Below, piece by piece: positions 10,101 through 16,532 of a DNA stretch of 30,233 nucleotides. The stretch comes from SIG440 sp045587485. Lineage in GTDB: Bacteria > Bacillota > Clostridia > Monoglobales > Monoglobaceae. The notes below the pieces were generated by a model. The model made no database searches. It saw nothing but the letters and a program-made list of their open reading frames with translations, and was not told the origin of the DNA. The position numbers and the translations under genes are program-made. Position 1 is the stretch's first letter, and the number at the start of each line of letters is the position of its first letter. The DNA lies in assembly GCA_045587485.1 (NCBI GenBank), contig JAZNCI010000049.1:1-30233 (forward strand), given 5' to 3'.

Positions 10101-10253
10101 TTCCGTGATGGAAATGTTAAGACAACAGGAACAGATATAACTAATTTGATGCCACCAACTTCTCGCTTCGGCGGTGGTAATCGTGAAGAGAAAAAGCAAA
10201 ATGTTATATCTAAATTGGTTGATTTTTTCGAGCGGTTCTTTGGAATAGGATGA
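7140..10253 (+). CDS. hsdR: Type I restriction-modification system, restriction subunit HsdR
   Basis: A 1037-residue motor and nuclease subunit, normal for the family. The N-terminal nuclease domain carries a PD-(D/E)xK motif around residues 150-172 ('YDVTILV ... VHIELKRRG'). The SF2 helicase motor follows: Walker A 'TTGSGKT' near 326, 'DECHRSQ' near 426, 'FTGTP' near 454, and motif VI 'QAYSRTNRI' further on. The last 200 residues are a helical coupling domain. In family enzymes ATP-driven translocation pulls DNA in until collision triggers cutting at a distance from the unmethylated site. AAAGGAG at 7123-7129 precedes the ATG. The gene ends the six-gene locus; a hairpin terminator lies about 170 bases downstream. 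All core motifs are present, so the system is probably functional. Confidence 0.95.
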   Translation: MSYFNIVAQSSESTVVTEYKPQDKRSDAYQSEAELEKEFIRLLGELGYKYLTIHKEKDLVVNLRAQIEKLNNYTFSDNEWDRFFTEILANGKDGIVEKTRLIQEDHVQVLRRDDGTSKNILLIDKKCIHNNSLQVINQYAVSTEEGAKHDNRYDVTILVNGLPLVHIELKRRGVPIREAFNQIDRYQRDSFWASSGLYEYVQIFVVSNGTNTKYYSNTTRFNHIKDAKSNKVKKEKTSNSFEFTSFWADANNRIIPDLVDFTKTFFAKHTILNILARYCVFTAENMLLVMRPYQIVATERILNRIEIANNYKKFGNVAGGGYIWHTTGSGKTLTSFKTAQLASKLDYIDKVLFVVDRKDLDYQTMKEYDRFEKGAANSNTSTSVLKKQLEDDNAKIIITTIQKLSTFIKKNAGHTVFDKRIVIIFDECHRSQFGDMHLAITKFFKKYHLFGFTGTPIFAVNAGVSKNPTLRTTEQAFGDQLHTYTIVDAINDKNVLPFRVDYIKTMDIEPDIDDKDVWDIDREKAFLSPKRIELVTKYILDHFDQKTYRGDKTYTFNVLKNIADVASVNGREAIDEVKQKQRLSGFNSIFAVSSVDAAKLYYAEFKKQMEAEPQKKLKIAIIYSYGANEAETDGILDEENSEDTSALDATSRDFLDAAIKDYNEVFHTNYSTDGDKFQNYYKDVSLRMKNKELDLLIVVNMFLTGFDATTLNTLWVDKNLKMHGLIQAYSRTNRILNSIKTFGNIVCFRNLQKRTDDAISLFGDKEAGGIVLMRGYKDYYFGYEDDDGKYHPGFVDMIEELETKFPLTEERITGEQNQKEFILLFGAILRMRNLLTSFDEFVGNEILSDRDLQDYLGRYQDLRDEWKNRKPAGEKEDITDDIIFEIELIKQIEINIDYILMLVKKYHDSHCDDKEILITIQKAVDASPELRSKKALIESFIAGINDVDDVMTEWRTFVAEQKERELVKIIQEENLKEEETRKFIEVSFRDGNVKTTGTDITNLMPPTSRFGGGNREEKKQNVISKLVDFFERFFGIG

Positions 10254-10423
10254 TAATGCAATTTCTGATTATAGAGAACGCATTTATGAGTATGTTTACA
10301 GTACATATCCTGCGGCGTAAATTTTGAGTTGTATGAAAATTGTACTAAATTTGTACTGTTTTTGAATTGCATTTGGTTGTCAAGGTATGTTACAATGTAA
10401 AATGTAAAGAGTATATGCAAGCG

Positions 10424-10452
10424 GCGGCTGACGGATGTCAGTCGCTTTTTTA
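10424..10452 (+). terminator. Rho-independent terminator downstream of hsdR
   Basis: A 9-bp stem (GCGGCTGAC paired with GTCAGTCGC, one G-U pair) with a GGAT loop is followed by TTTTTTATTTT. It is the first strong terminator after the type I R-M locus, about 170 bases past the hsdR stop. A weak promoter-like TTGCAT...TACAAT just upstream leaves open that it ends a very short separate transcript. Confidence 0.75.
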
Positions 10453-10500
10453 TTTTAAGAATCGGTTTATGCCGGTCTTTTTTTATGCTCGAAAACAAGC

Positions 10501-10810
10501 GAATGTCATATTTTGTCGGACGACTTTTTGATGAAATTTCAAAAAAGGGGTTGGAAAATCACCGTTTTTTCTGTTGGTATATGAGGGGTATTTTTGAACT
10601 GTTGTTAAAATAGCAATTTGTGTCGAACGATTTTTAAAAGTTTTTTTAAATAAGGGCTTCAAAAATTGCTTTTATTTGTCCTTACTTATGAGAGGGTTTT
10701 TATTATTTGTTAGCAAATGTCGTATTATGCCAAACGATTTTTTAAAGAAATTTCAAAAAAAGGGGTTGGAAAATGGCTGGTTTTTCTCCTTATAAGTGAA
10801 GGGTATTTTT
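10501..10810 (+). repeat. Three degenerate tandem repeats with 107-bp period
   Basis: Corresponding positions at 10,515 (GTCGGACGA), 10,622 (GTCGAACGA) and 10,729 (GCCAAACGA) are spaced exactly 107 bases apart. Copies one and three share a nearly identical core at 10,533-10,559 and 10,747-10,774 (GAAATTTCAAAAAA, then GGGGTTGGAAAAT, with one extra A in copy three). All three end with a purine-rich 'ATGAGGGGTA'-like motif and a T run. The middle copy is the most diverged. No function is known to me. Confidence 0.7.
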
Positions 10811-10817
10811 ATAAAAG

Positions 10818-11020
10818 AATTTTTCAAAGCTGAAGGTTTCGTTCACCTTTGGCTGATATCATTATCCTAAACCTAAAAAAGATGTCGAAAACTTTTTTAA
10901 AAAATTTTTTCAAAGGTATCACTTTTTGATACCTTTGACTGTTATGATGTGTTTGACAGATAAAAAATATTTTTGAAAAATTTTTTGAAACCACCCGAAT
11001 AATGGTGGGTTTAGCTGTTA
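10818..11020 (+). repeat. Three hairpin repeats (T-rich block, stem-loop, GCTGTTATGATG-like tail)
   Basis: Three units follow the 107-bp array. Each has an A/T-only block ending in TTTTTCAAA or TTTTTTGAAA, then a stem-loop, then a CTGTTATGATG-type tail. The stems differ in sequence but keep the pairing: 10,829-10,853 (AAGGT/ACCTT extended by G-U pairs), 10,911-10,932 (11-bp perfect stem around AAGGTATCA/TGATACCTT), and 10,990-11,010 (CCACC/GGTGG). Changing sequence with kept pairing suggests structured RNA or a protein-recognised DNA fold. Confidence 0.6.
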
Positions 11021-11381
11021 TGATGGCAGTAGAAAGAGGAATTAAAAAAATTTTTGTTCATTTCTTAAGGTTTTGATGTCAAATATGATTTAATGAAATC
11101 ATAAAGAACATTTTATTTGCACTTTGACAAAGAAAGCACGCAAGATAACGGCGTTGCAGTATAACACAAAAACGGATACACATAATGATACTTCTGCTAA
11201 GTCACAGTCCGAGCGTTAAGAGCGTCGCAGGCAATGATAGCAGTCCGGGCGGATGCCGGGAAGGTGAAATTCCTATGGAACAGTTTCGCAAACTGTCATC
11301 TGTTTTTTAGATATAAACAATCCGTATATGAGTTGTTATGCAAAGAAGAATTACATCATAAAATTATGAGAGGTGGTAGAA

Positions 11382-11549
11382 ATGGATGAATATAAAGTTG
11401 AATTCTTCATAGTAAGTGATGATGAACAAGAGGTAAAACTCGCAAGCTTAAATGAAAAGGATATGGAGCATTGGAAAAAAGAGCTTGAAGAACAAGCACT
11501 CTTTGAATACTACAACAGAAAAATAAAAATTCAAAGCAAAAAAATTTGA
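11382..11549 (+). CDS. Small acidic protein of unknown function upstream of the recombinase
   Basis: A 55-residue ORF starting at ATG 11,382 with AGGTGG at 11,371-11,376. The product begins 'MDEYKVEFFIVSDDEQEV', then has a charged helical half with 'EKDMEHWKKELEEQALFEYY' and a Lys-rich end. No family is recognised. It sits 77 bases before the recombinase start, where integrative elements often carry a small accessory factor. A recombination directionality factor is conceivable, but nothing in the sequence proves it. It may share the recombinase transcript. Confidence 0.6.
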   Translation: MDEYKVEFFIVSDDEQEVKLASLNEKDMEHWKKELEEQALFEYYNRKIKIQSKKI

Positions 11550-11626
11550 TTTCAAAAAGCGGCATTGATACAATAATCGTATAGAATAAATAGTTGCCGT
11601 TTTTTCAGGGAAGGAGGTTAAACAAA

Positions 11627-13075
11627 ATGAAAGTAGCGGCAGCTTACATACGAGTTTCTACTGATGATCAGGCTGAATACAGTCCTGCCAGTCAGTTGGA
11701 GAAAATAAGACTCTATGCGGAAAGAAATCAAATTTTATTGCCAAAAGAATTTATATTTGTAGATGAAGGCATCAGCGGAAGAAAAACTAAAAACAGACCT
11801 GCATTTAACGAAATGATAGGTCTTGCGAAGCGTAAACCAAAGCCCTTTGATGTTATCTTGGTTTGGAAATTCAGCCGATTTGCACGAAATCGTGAAGACA
11901 GTATCGTTTATAAATCTATGCTCCGAAAAGAGCATAATATTGATGTTGTATCGGTCAGTGAAGACATTGGTGATGATAAGTTATCCATACTCATTGAAGC
12001 TATCATAGAAGCAATGGATGAGTTTTACAGCATCAACCTTGCAGAAGAAGTAAAACGTGGTATGACAGAGAAAGCCAAAAGGGGTGGTGTTCTTTCGATA
12101 CCCGGCTTTGGTTACAAAGTGGAAAATGGCGAGTATATTGTTGTTCCTGAAGAAGCAGAGATTATACGAAAGGTTTTCAACGATTATGTGAATGGTAAAG
12201 GTCTTTTAACAATTGCAAAAGAACTGAATGCTATGGGAATAAGAACCCATCGTGGAAACAAAATCGAAAACAGAACCGTAGAATATTGGCTTAATAATCC
12301 GGTGTACATAGGTAAAACCCGTTGGAATCCTGACGGTAAGCTGTCACGAAATTATACGGCAGATACTGCAATTATAACCGATGGTCCACACGAGCCTATC
12401 ATCGATATGGAAACCTGGGAGAAAGCTCAGAAAAAAATGCAAGAGCAAAAAGCAAGGTTCCGAAAGTTCTTTAATTCTGACAGAAAAGGGTTGTCCCATT
12501 GGTTGACGGGAATCCTCAGATGTGAAAAATGCGGTAAGGTTCTGTCTTATCAGGGAGGATACTTCGGTTGTTCAGAGCGAAGTAGAGGAAAATGTGATGG
12601 TGTTGGATATATAAAAGCCGAAAAAATTGCTAAAATCATTCTTAACATCTTATCAGAGATGGAACTTCCAAATGTTGAGCTTGATTTTGCTGAATCTGAA
12701 GTTTTGGAGCAATCGACCTATACAGATGATAGCAAAATAATCTCAACACAGATTCAAAGACTTGAAATACGTCTTGAACGAGTGAGATTAGCCTATGAAG
12801 ATGGCGTAGATACTCTTGAAGAATACAAGAAGAATAAAAAAGCTATCACGGATGAAATTGATAAGTTAAAAGAGATGCTTGAAACAACTCAGGAGGAAGA
12901 CCCCGAAGAGGAAGTTAAAATTGACAAAAAAGAGCTTCGCAGATTAACAGAGGTCTTGAAAGATGCTGATGTAAGTAATGTAGAAAAGAACAACATGGCA
13001 AGGACAATTTTTAAAGAAATTATAAAAGGAGGAAAAGACGGAAAGTCCCTAAAATGCGTATTTTGGAGGCGTTAG
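11627..13075 (+). CDS. Large serine recombinase (site-specific integrase)
   Basis: A 482-residue member of the large serine recombinase family, which makes double-strand breaks through a 5'-phosphoserine link and joins attP to attB. The resolvase-type catalytic domain (1-150) has 'AYIRVSTDDQ' with the nucleophile at Ser11 and the Arg-rich 'WKFSRFARNREDS' segment. The recombinase domain covers about 165-265 ('GIRTHRGNKIENRTVEYWLN'). The zinc ribbon follows: 'CEKCGK' and 'GCSERSRGKC'. A coiled-coil (about 365-435) ends the protein. AAGGAGG at 11,611-11,617 supports this ATG over an upstream TTG at 11,594. The stop lies about 30 bases from the broken cotJC frame, so this enzyme most likely integrated the element there. 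SpoIVCA of the skin element in sigK is an analogous arrangement. Confidence 0.92.
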   Translation: MKVAAAYIRVSTDDQAEYSPASQLEKIRLYAERNQILLPKEFIFVDEGISGRKTKNRPAFNEMIGLAKRKPKPFDVILVWKFSRFARNREDSIVYKSMLRKEHNIDVVSVSEDIGDDKLSILIEAIIEAMDEFYSINLAEEVKRGMTEKAKRGGVLSIPGFGYKVENGEYIVVPEEAEIIRKVFNDYVNGKGLLTIAKELNAMGIRTHRGNKIENRTVEYWLNNPVYIGKTRWNPDGKLSRNYTADTAIITDGPHEPIIDMETWEKAQKKMQEQKARFRKFFNSDRKGLSHWLTGILRCEKCGKVLSYQGGYFGCSERSRGKCDGVGYIKAEKIAKIILNILSEMELPNVELDFAESEVLEQSTYTDDSKIISTQIQRLEIRLERVRLAYEDGVDTLEEYKKNKKAITDEIDKLKEMLETTQEEDPEEEVKIDKKELRRLTEVLKDADVSNVEKNNMARTIFKEIIKGGKDGKSLKCVFWRR

Positions 13076-13195
13076 TAAGGCTACTCTAACATTTTGGTAC
13101 GCTCCACCGTATTGCGACACGATAAATGCAGCGAGTTTGGGGTTGGGATTTTTAATGTTTATGGGGTACTGTAATCTTTTTTGATAATTCCACAT
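13049..13195 (-). pseudogene. cotJC: cotJC 5' fragment (spore coat Mn-catalase-like protein), interrupted by the integrative element
   Basis: The minus-strand frame starting at 13,195 encodes 'MWNYQKRLQYPINIKNPN', 'PKLAAFIVSQYGG', the unmistakable N-terminus of CotJC, a manganese-catalase-family protein of the inner spore coat. After 31 native residues it runs into element DNA and stops at 13,049-13,051, antisense to the end of the recombinase gene, giving a 48-residue chimera against roughly 190 residues normally. AAGGAGGT (13,207-13,214 on the plus strand as ACCTCCTT) is a strong ribosome binding site eleven bases upstream. The missing part should lie at the element's left end. If the recombinase excises the element during sporulation, the gene would be restored; otherwise it is a dead gene. 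Confidence 0.88.
13085..13115. other. Predicted right attachment junction (att site) inside cotJC
   Basis: Read on the minus strand, clear CotJC sequence runs through 'FIVSQYGG' (GGT GGA codons at 13,103-13,108) and then changes to 'AYQNVRVALL', which does not fit the family ('GGPDGELGA...' is usual). The change falls between the recombinase stop at 13,075 and 13,103, so the crossover is probably within or next to GGTGGAGC. The core bases cannot be fixed without the left junction. Confidence 0.65.
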
Positions 13196-13212
13196 ATATC
13201 AATAATACCTCC

Positions 13213-13458
13213 TTAATTGTTCCAGGGCCAGGGGTCGCAGACCCAGGTCCATTCATGTGCGTTTTCCACATCCTCGGCAACAATGGGACCAAATTTTTCG
13301 GCGTACCGTTTTTTTAGTTCGGCAGCCTTGTCTGCCATACGACGAAACATCTCAAGAGCCATCCGGTCGGTGGGATGTGTGTTGAGATACAGGTTCCATT
13401 CGTGTGCGGCAAAGGTGTATGCCATTATTTCTTTCATAAGAGCATTACGGTCATTCAT
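13213..13458 (-). CDS. cotJB: Spore coat protein CotJB
   Basis: An 81-residue protein with 'FAAHEWNLYLNTHPTD' and a Trp-rich C-terminus 'EWTWVCDPWPWNN', both characteristic of CotJB. It is a coat component made in the mother cell and assembled with CotJA and CotJC. Its start overlaps the cotJA stop by four bases (ATGA) and its stop lies in the cotJC ribosome binding region, so the three genes form one operon read leftward. It is full length and undisturbed by the insertion just downstream. Confidence 0.92.
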   Translation of the reverse strand: MNDRNALMKEIMAYTFAAHEWNLYLNTHPTDRMALEMFRRMADKAAELKKRYAEKFGPIVAEDVENAHEWTWVCDPWPWNN

Positions 13459-13637
13459 CTGTCCATTGCCTCCTTGCCAAGAGATTGCTTGCCGTAAACT
13501 CCAAAAGGCAGGTCAAGTGTCGGGAAGATTGTTCCACGGCTGAGACCCATCTCGGGGCTGTAAAGGTTACGGTCATTTGCGATTTGTATGGGAACATATG
13601 CATAGCCCTCAGGCATAACAGTTTGCATATTAAACAT
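13455..13637 (-). CDS. cotJA: Spore coat-associated protein CotJA
   Basis: A 60-residue protein with the CotJA signature 'PEGYAYVPIQ...NLYSPEMGLSRGTIFPTLDLPFGVYG' (split here for length: Tyr/Pro-rich middle, then 'TLDLPFGVYG'). In Bacillus it is needed for assembly of CotJC into the spore. It is the first gene of the leftward cotJABC operon and overlaps cotJB by four bases. A mother-cell sigma factor (sigma-E type) would be expected to drive it, but I could not identify a convincing promoter in the upstream 120 bases. Confidence 0.92.
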   Translation of the reverse strand: MFNMQTVMPEGYAYVPIQIANDRNLYSPEMGLSRGTIFPTLDLPFGVYGKQSLGKEAMDR

Positions 13638-13760
13638 ATACCTTCATTCCTTTCTTGAGGATACAAAGACTCCTCACTTTATCTTATGTAATCAGTCGAC
13701 AAAAGGTTACAAAAAAAGTTTGGGATTTTGGTAGTATTACGTTTGAAAGGACAATAAACA

Positions 13761-13797
13761 AAAGCAGGAACATGGCGGGTTTCCGTGTTCCTGCTTT
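13761..13797 (-). terminator. Strong terminator after the polysaccharide deacetylase gene
   Basis: A stem of 12 perfect base pairs (AAAGCAGGAACA with TGTTCCTGCTTT), extended by three more pairs including a G-U, closes a seven-base loop. On the minus strand it is followed by TTTGTTTATT. It separates the cell-wall gene pair from the cotJ operon. Confidence 0.88.
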
Positions 13798-13811
13798 ATG
13801 TTGACGGGTGT

Positions 13812-14723
13812 TTATTTTAACAAATCTTCTACTGATTTTTTGGGTGTTCGCAGATACCGTTTCAGCATATACAAATCCTCGGGGTTGCGGCTGATATGAT
13901 TCATTCCGCTTTCGCAGGAAAGACTTGCCTTAAATCCCATTTCCTTAATAATATTAAAGGAATCGTTGCTGACACTTCCGAATGGATATGTAAAGGTGTT
14001 GGGTGCATAGCCAGTATTGGTTAAAAATGCATCCTGCAGCTTGCCTATATCCTCGGTGAGAACTGCCTTATATTCGGCAAGGGATTCACCCTTTTTCTTT
14101 TTTGTTCCGTTTCTGCCCTTGTCAGTGGTGTGCAGATTGTAGGAATGATTTTGAAATTCAACATAGCCCGATTTCATCATATTTTTAACGTCATTCCAGG
14201 TAATGTGGGAATACGACGGATTTTCGTCAGGAGATTTGGTGTAAAGGTCGGTATAGTAGCCGATGATTGAAATAACTGCCTTTGAATTGTACTTTTTCAA
14301 AAGGGGGAAGGCGTAAGCACAGTTGTTGAAATATCCGTCATCAAATGTAAGCACAACCGGCTTTTCAGGAAGGTCGCCTTTGCCCTCGGTATAGTTGATA
14401 AGGTCCTGCATAAATATGGCGGTGTAGCCGTTTTCCGAAAGAAATTTCAAGTCCTTTTCAAAGGCGGCCTCGCTTACTATGTAATCTCCATGAGTGTTGC
14501 CGCTCCTGAAGATGTTATGATACATCAGTATGGGGACATCGACATCATCACTCTTTGAGTCACCAAGCCAGGCAGAGCTTTGAGGTGCAGCATCGGTGGG
14601 GGCATCAAGGGCAGCGGTCGGAGCAGACGGATTGTCGTAAAGCTTGATTATACCAATACTGGCAAGGGATACCACAAAAATGGCAAAGTAATATATAATT
14701 GTCTTCATTTTAATAACATACAT
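13812..14723 (-). CDS. Polysaccharide deacetylase (NodB domain), membrane-anchored
   Basis: A 303-residue protein with a hydrophobic N-terminal segment (about 8-26) serving as signal or anchor, so the catalytic part is outside the membrane. The NodB deacetylase domain (about 62-300) has 'VPILMYHNI', motif 1 'TFDDGY' (catalytic Asp and metal Asp), motif 2 'HSYNLH' (two metal His) and motif 3 'FTYPFG'. Family enzymes remove N-acetyl groups from peptidoglycan or related glycans. It lies 26 bases after the M23 peptidase gene and probably shares its transcript, so the two likely remodel the cell wall or cortex together. The ATG at 14,723 has GAGAGG/GGCAGG upstream; Met6 is an alternative start. 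Confidence 0.9.
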   Translation of the reverse strand: MYVIKMKTIIYYFAIFVVSLASIGIIKLYDNPSAPTAALDAPTDAAPQSSAWLGDSKSDDVDVPILMYHNIFRSGNTHGDYIVSEAAFEKDLKFLSENGYTAIFMQDLINYTEGKGDLPEKPVVLTFDDGYFNNCAYAFPLLKKYNSKAVISIIGYYTDLYTKSPDENPSYSHITWNDVKNMMKSGYVEFQNHSYNLHTTDKGRNGTKKKKGESLAEYKAVLTEDIGKLQDAFLTNTGYAPNTFTYPFGSVSNDSFNIIKEMGFKASLSCESGMNHISRNPEDLYMLKRYLRTPKKSVEDLLK

Positions 14724-14749
14724 AGCAAAAGCCTGCCTCTCGTAAAGTT

Positions 14750-15823
14750 TTATTCCATATTTTCAACGGATTTTTCAAAGAAGTCATATTTTCGATGATA
14801 TTCATTTGTACCATCACTTTTTATAACTGTGCTTGCATTTTTTGAAAGAAATTTTGAAATTTCATAGCAGTCAATCCATATTTCGCCATTGCCCTCCTTT
14901 TGTGATTCGTCAAATATAAGCTGCAAGCCCCAATGAAGATGTGGAGTATCAATATTGTTGACATTTTCCTTTGAACTGTATCCTGTCATACCTAAATAGC
15001 CTATCACGTCACCTGCCTTCACTGTGTGTCCGATGGATAAATCCTGTGGATAGGGGTGGTTTTTTCGCAGGTGTGCGTAATAGTAGTATCTCTTGCGGTC
15101 AAAACTGCGTATACCGATTCGCCAGCCACCATATTGATTCCAGCCGATTGCTTCCACAGTTCCGCTTTCTATTGCGATAATGGGTGTGCCCACACTCCCC
15201 ATCATATCGTGTCCAAGATGTTTCCGTTTATAGCCGTAACTTCGGCTTGCCCCAAAATCATCGTAGTGGGAGTAGTTGTAGTTTTTTGCAATGGGCGAAA
15301 ATGCTTTCAGCCCGTATTGTTTTTCCCAAACGGGATTGTTGTTTTCGTCGTATTTCTGAATTTGATATTCGCCTGCAAATTCTGAAAGAACTGCCGAGTA
15401 TGCCTGATGATAGTATGAATAATATTTCATATCATGGGTTATATCAGAGATGCTTTCACCGTCTTTTATGCGCTGTGCAAGAGCAGAAAGGTCAGAGGTT
15501 TTAAAACGGTTAAAATCTCCGCCGTATTTTGTCCCCAAAACCGCAAGCAGTTCAATCCAGTTAAGGGGTGTTTCGGAATTCCTGCTTTCAATGTCCAGCT
15601 GTAATGCTGTCTGCATTGCGTTGGCTGTTACGCCAAAATCAACCCATTTAATATAATCTTTTTTAGCTTGATTTACAGCGGTTGTTTTTTCGGACTGAGG
15701 CAAATTATCCTTTGCGGTTTTTATAGAATGATTATGCCAAATGCCTGTCAGCATTGATGTTGATATAATAACGGCGAGAGCAACAACCAAAAGTTTTCTA
15801 CTCAGCCTGAAAGATACAAACAT
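14750..15823 (-). CDS. M23 family metallopeptidase (LytM-type), membrane-anchored
   Basis: A 357-residue protein. Residues about 9-28 form an N-terminal membrane anchor. The C-terminal half is a LytM/M23 zinc endopeptidase domain with 'HLGHD' (HxxxD zinc ligands), 'YYYYAHL', and 'PHLHWGLQ' (HxH). The full ligand set is present, so unlike degenerate SpoIIQ-type proteins it is probably an active peptidoglycan cross-bridge hydrolase. The middle part (about 55-165) is unrecognised. The start codon follows a GGAGGGG ribosome binding site that is itself the 3' arm of a hairpin. It is the first gene of a pair with the deacetylase. Sporulation-linked wall remodelling is plausible but not shown. Confidence 0.88.
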   Translation of the reverse strand: MFVSFRLSRKLLVVALAVIISTSMLTGIWHNHSIKTAKDNLPQSEKTTAVNQAKKDYIKWVDFGVTANAMQTALQLDIESRNSETPLNWIELLAVLGTKYGGDFNRFKTSDLSALAQRIKDGESISDITHDMKYYSYYHQAYSAVLSEFAGEYQIQKYDENNNPVWEKQYGLKAFSPIAKNYNYSHYDDFGASRSYGYKRKHLGHDMMGSVGTPIIAIESGTVEAIGWNQYGGWRIGIRSFDRKRYYYYAHLRKNHPYPQDLSIGHTVKAGDVIGYLGMTGYSSKENVNNIDTPHLHWGLQLIFDESQKEGNGEIWIDCYEISKFLSKNASTVIKSDGTNEYHRKYDFFEKSVENME

Positions 15824-15828
15824 AGGAA

Positions 15829-15859
15829 AACCCCTCCCATATATCTTATGGAAGGGGTT
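15829..15859 (-). promoter_or_regulatory. Hairpin between the CpXC and M23 genes, containing the M23 ribosome binding site
   Basis: On the minus strand AACCCCTTCCATA pairs with TATGGGAGGGGTT (one mismatch) around a five-base loop, followed by TTTTCCT and then the M23 ATG. It resembles a terminator for the upstream gene, but its 3' arm is the GGAGGGG ribosome binding site seven bases from the start codon, so the fold would also hide that site. Confidence 0.65.
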
Positions 15860-15877
15860 AAAAAAATATGTTCATTT

Positions 15878-16516
15878 TTATTCTATATTATTTTCAAAAC
15901 CGCCCTGCAAAGCACCTATGGCCCAGTCACGGTTAATCTCGGATGTATCGTCAAATTTGTCGGCAGATGCCCTGAACTGATTTGTGATTGCCTCATAGGT
16001 CTGCATTGAAAGCATCGCACGGCAGTTTTCGGCATTTTCGGTAATTATAAAAAACATCAGATTGTTGTTTTCAAAATCTCTGCCTCCGTAAAAAATTCCT
16101 AAAATTTTTGAACCAGGGCGTTCGTCTTCAAACTGGTCTTCAAGCATTATTTTGTAAAGCTCGACAACCTTATCGTCAATTCCATCCTCGCAAAGAGCAA
16201 TTTTTTCAACAAATTCATTAATTGAGGTGACAATTCTCAGTGTGTGACCTTCAACCTTAAGGGCTGATTTGTTTTCCTGAGCCATTCCCGAAACAAGTGC
16301 AATAATATATTTGTTATCGGGGTCAGTGTAGGTGCAGTCATAGGCTACCAAAATTTCCTCTCCACACATTGGACAGGTGAATTTAAATATCTCACGGCTG
16401 AAAATGTCCTCCTTCAAGCCGGGATTTTTGGATACATCAATTGATGAGTATATTCTGAAAGCCCTGTCCTCAAAGCAGGCAGGACAGTTTACCGTAATAT
16501 TTTTTTGCTGTGTCAT
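15878..16516 (-). CDS. CpXC domain protein
   Basis: A 212-residue soluble protein. The N-terminal 60 residues have two Cys pairs, 'NCPACFE' and 'CPMCGEE', which together form a zinc-ribbon-like knuckle characteristic of CpXC domain proteins; the role of that family is unknown. The rest is an acidic alpha/beta region with no recognisable motif. It starts 16 bases after metAA, with GGAGGA just upstream, so it is probably on the metAA transcript. No signal peptide is visible. A link to methionine metabolism is only positional. Confidence 0.8.
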   Translation of the reverse strand: MTQQKNITVNCPACFEDRAFRIYSSIDVSKNPGLKEDIFSREIFKFTCPMCGEEILVAYDCTYTDPDNKYIIALVSGMAQENKSALKVEGHTLRIVTSINEFVEKIALCEDGIDDKVVELYKIMLEDQFEDERPGSKILGIFYGGRDFENNNLMFFIITENAENCRAMLSMQTYEAITNQFRASADKFDDTSEINRDWAIGALQGGFENNIE

Positions 16517-16532
16517 ACAAGTCCTCCTGTTT

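Larger units (their letters stand above)
10254..11381. other. 1.1-kb non-coding tract between hsdR and the recombinase module
   Basis: No convincing protein gene is present over 1,128 bases. In order it holds: AT-rich sequence with a paired 'TTGTACT' motif near 10,340-10,360; a terminator-like hairpin (10,424-10,452); three degenerate copies of a 107-bp repeat; three hairpin repeats; and a segment at about 11,120-11,320 with clearly higher GC than its surroundings and small hairpins, such as CAGTTT-CGC-AAACTG. Short open frames exist, for example a 36-codon one from ATG 10,503, but the copies do not keep the same frame open. The tract could hold the element's transfer or replication control region or small RNAs. 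Confidence 0.6.

Noticed and set aside
10250..10327. Short frames right after hsdR, including one reading '...ISDYRERIYEYVYSTYPAA'
   Set aside because: It looks like the trace of a protein, but it is under 25 codons, lacks a start with a ribosome binding site and overlaps the hsdR end; too short to call even as a remnant.
10503..10613. 36-codon ORF inside the first 107-bp repeat
   Set aside because: It has an ATG but no good ribosome binding site, and the other repeat copies do not keep the same frame open, so chance is likelier than coding.
10490..11060. CRISPR array
   Set aside because: The repeats are long (107 bp), degenerate and without unique spacers of uniform size between identical short repeats; no cas genes are present.
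11124..11219. 31-codon TTG-start ORF 'TKKARKITALQY...'
   Set aside because: Faint likeness to recombinase N-termini, but no ribosome binding site and an early stop; recorded instead as part of the compositionally distinct segment.
13638..13760. Sigma-E promoter for cotJABC
   Set aside because: Expected from biology, and CATAAGAT near 13,690 is suggestive, but no -35 partner at the right spacing was convincing.
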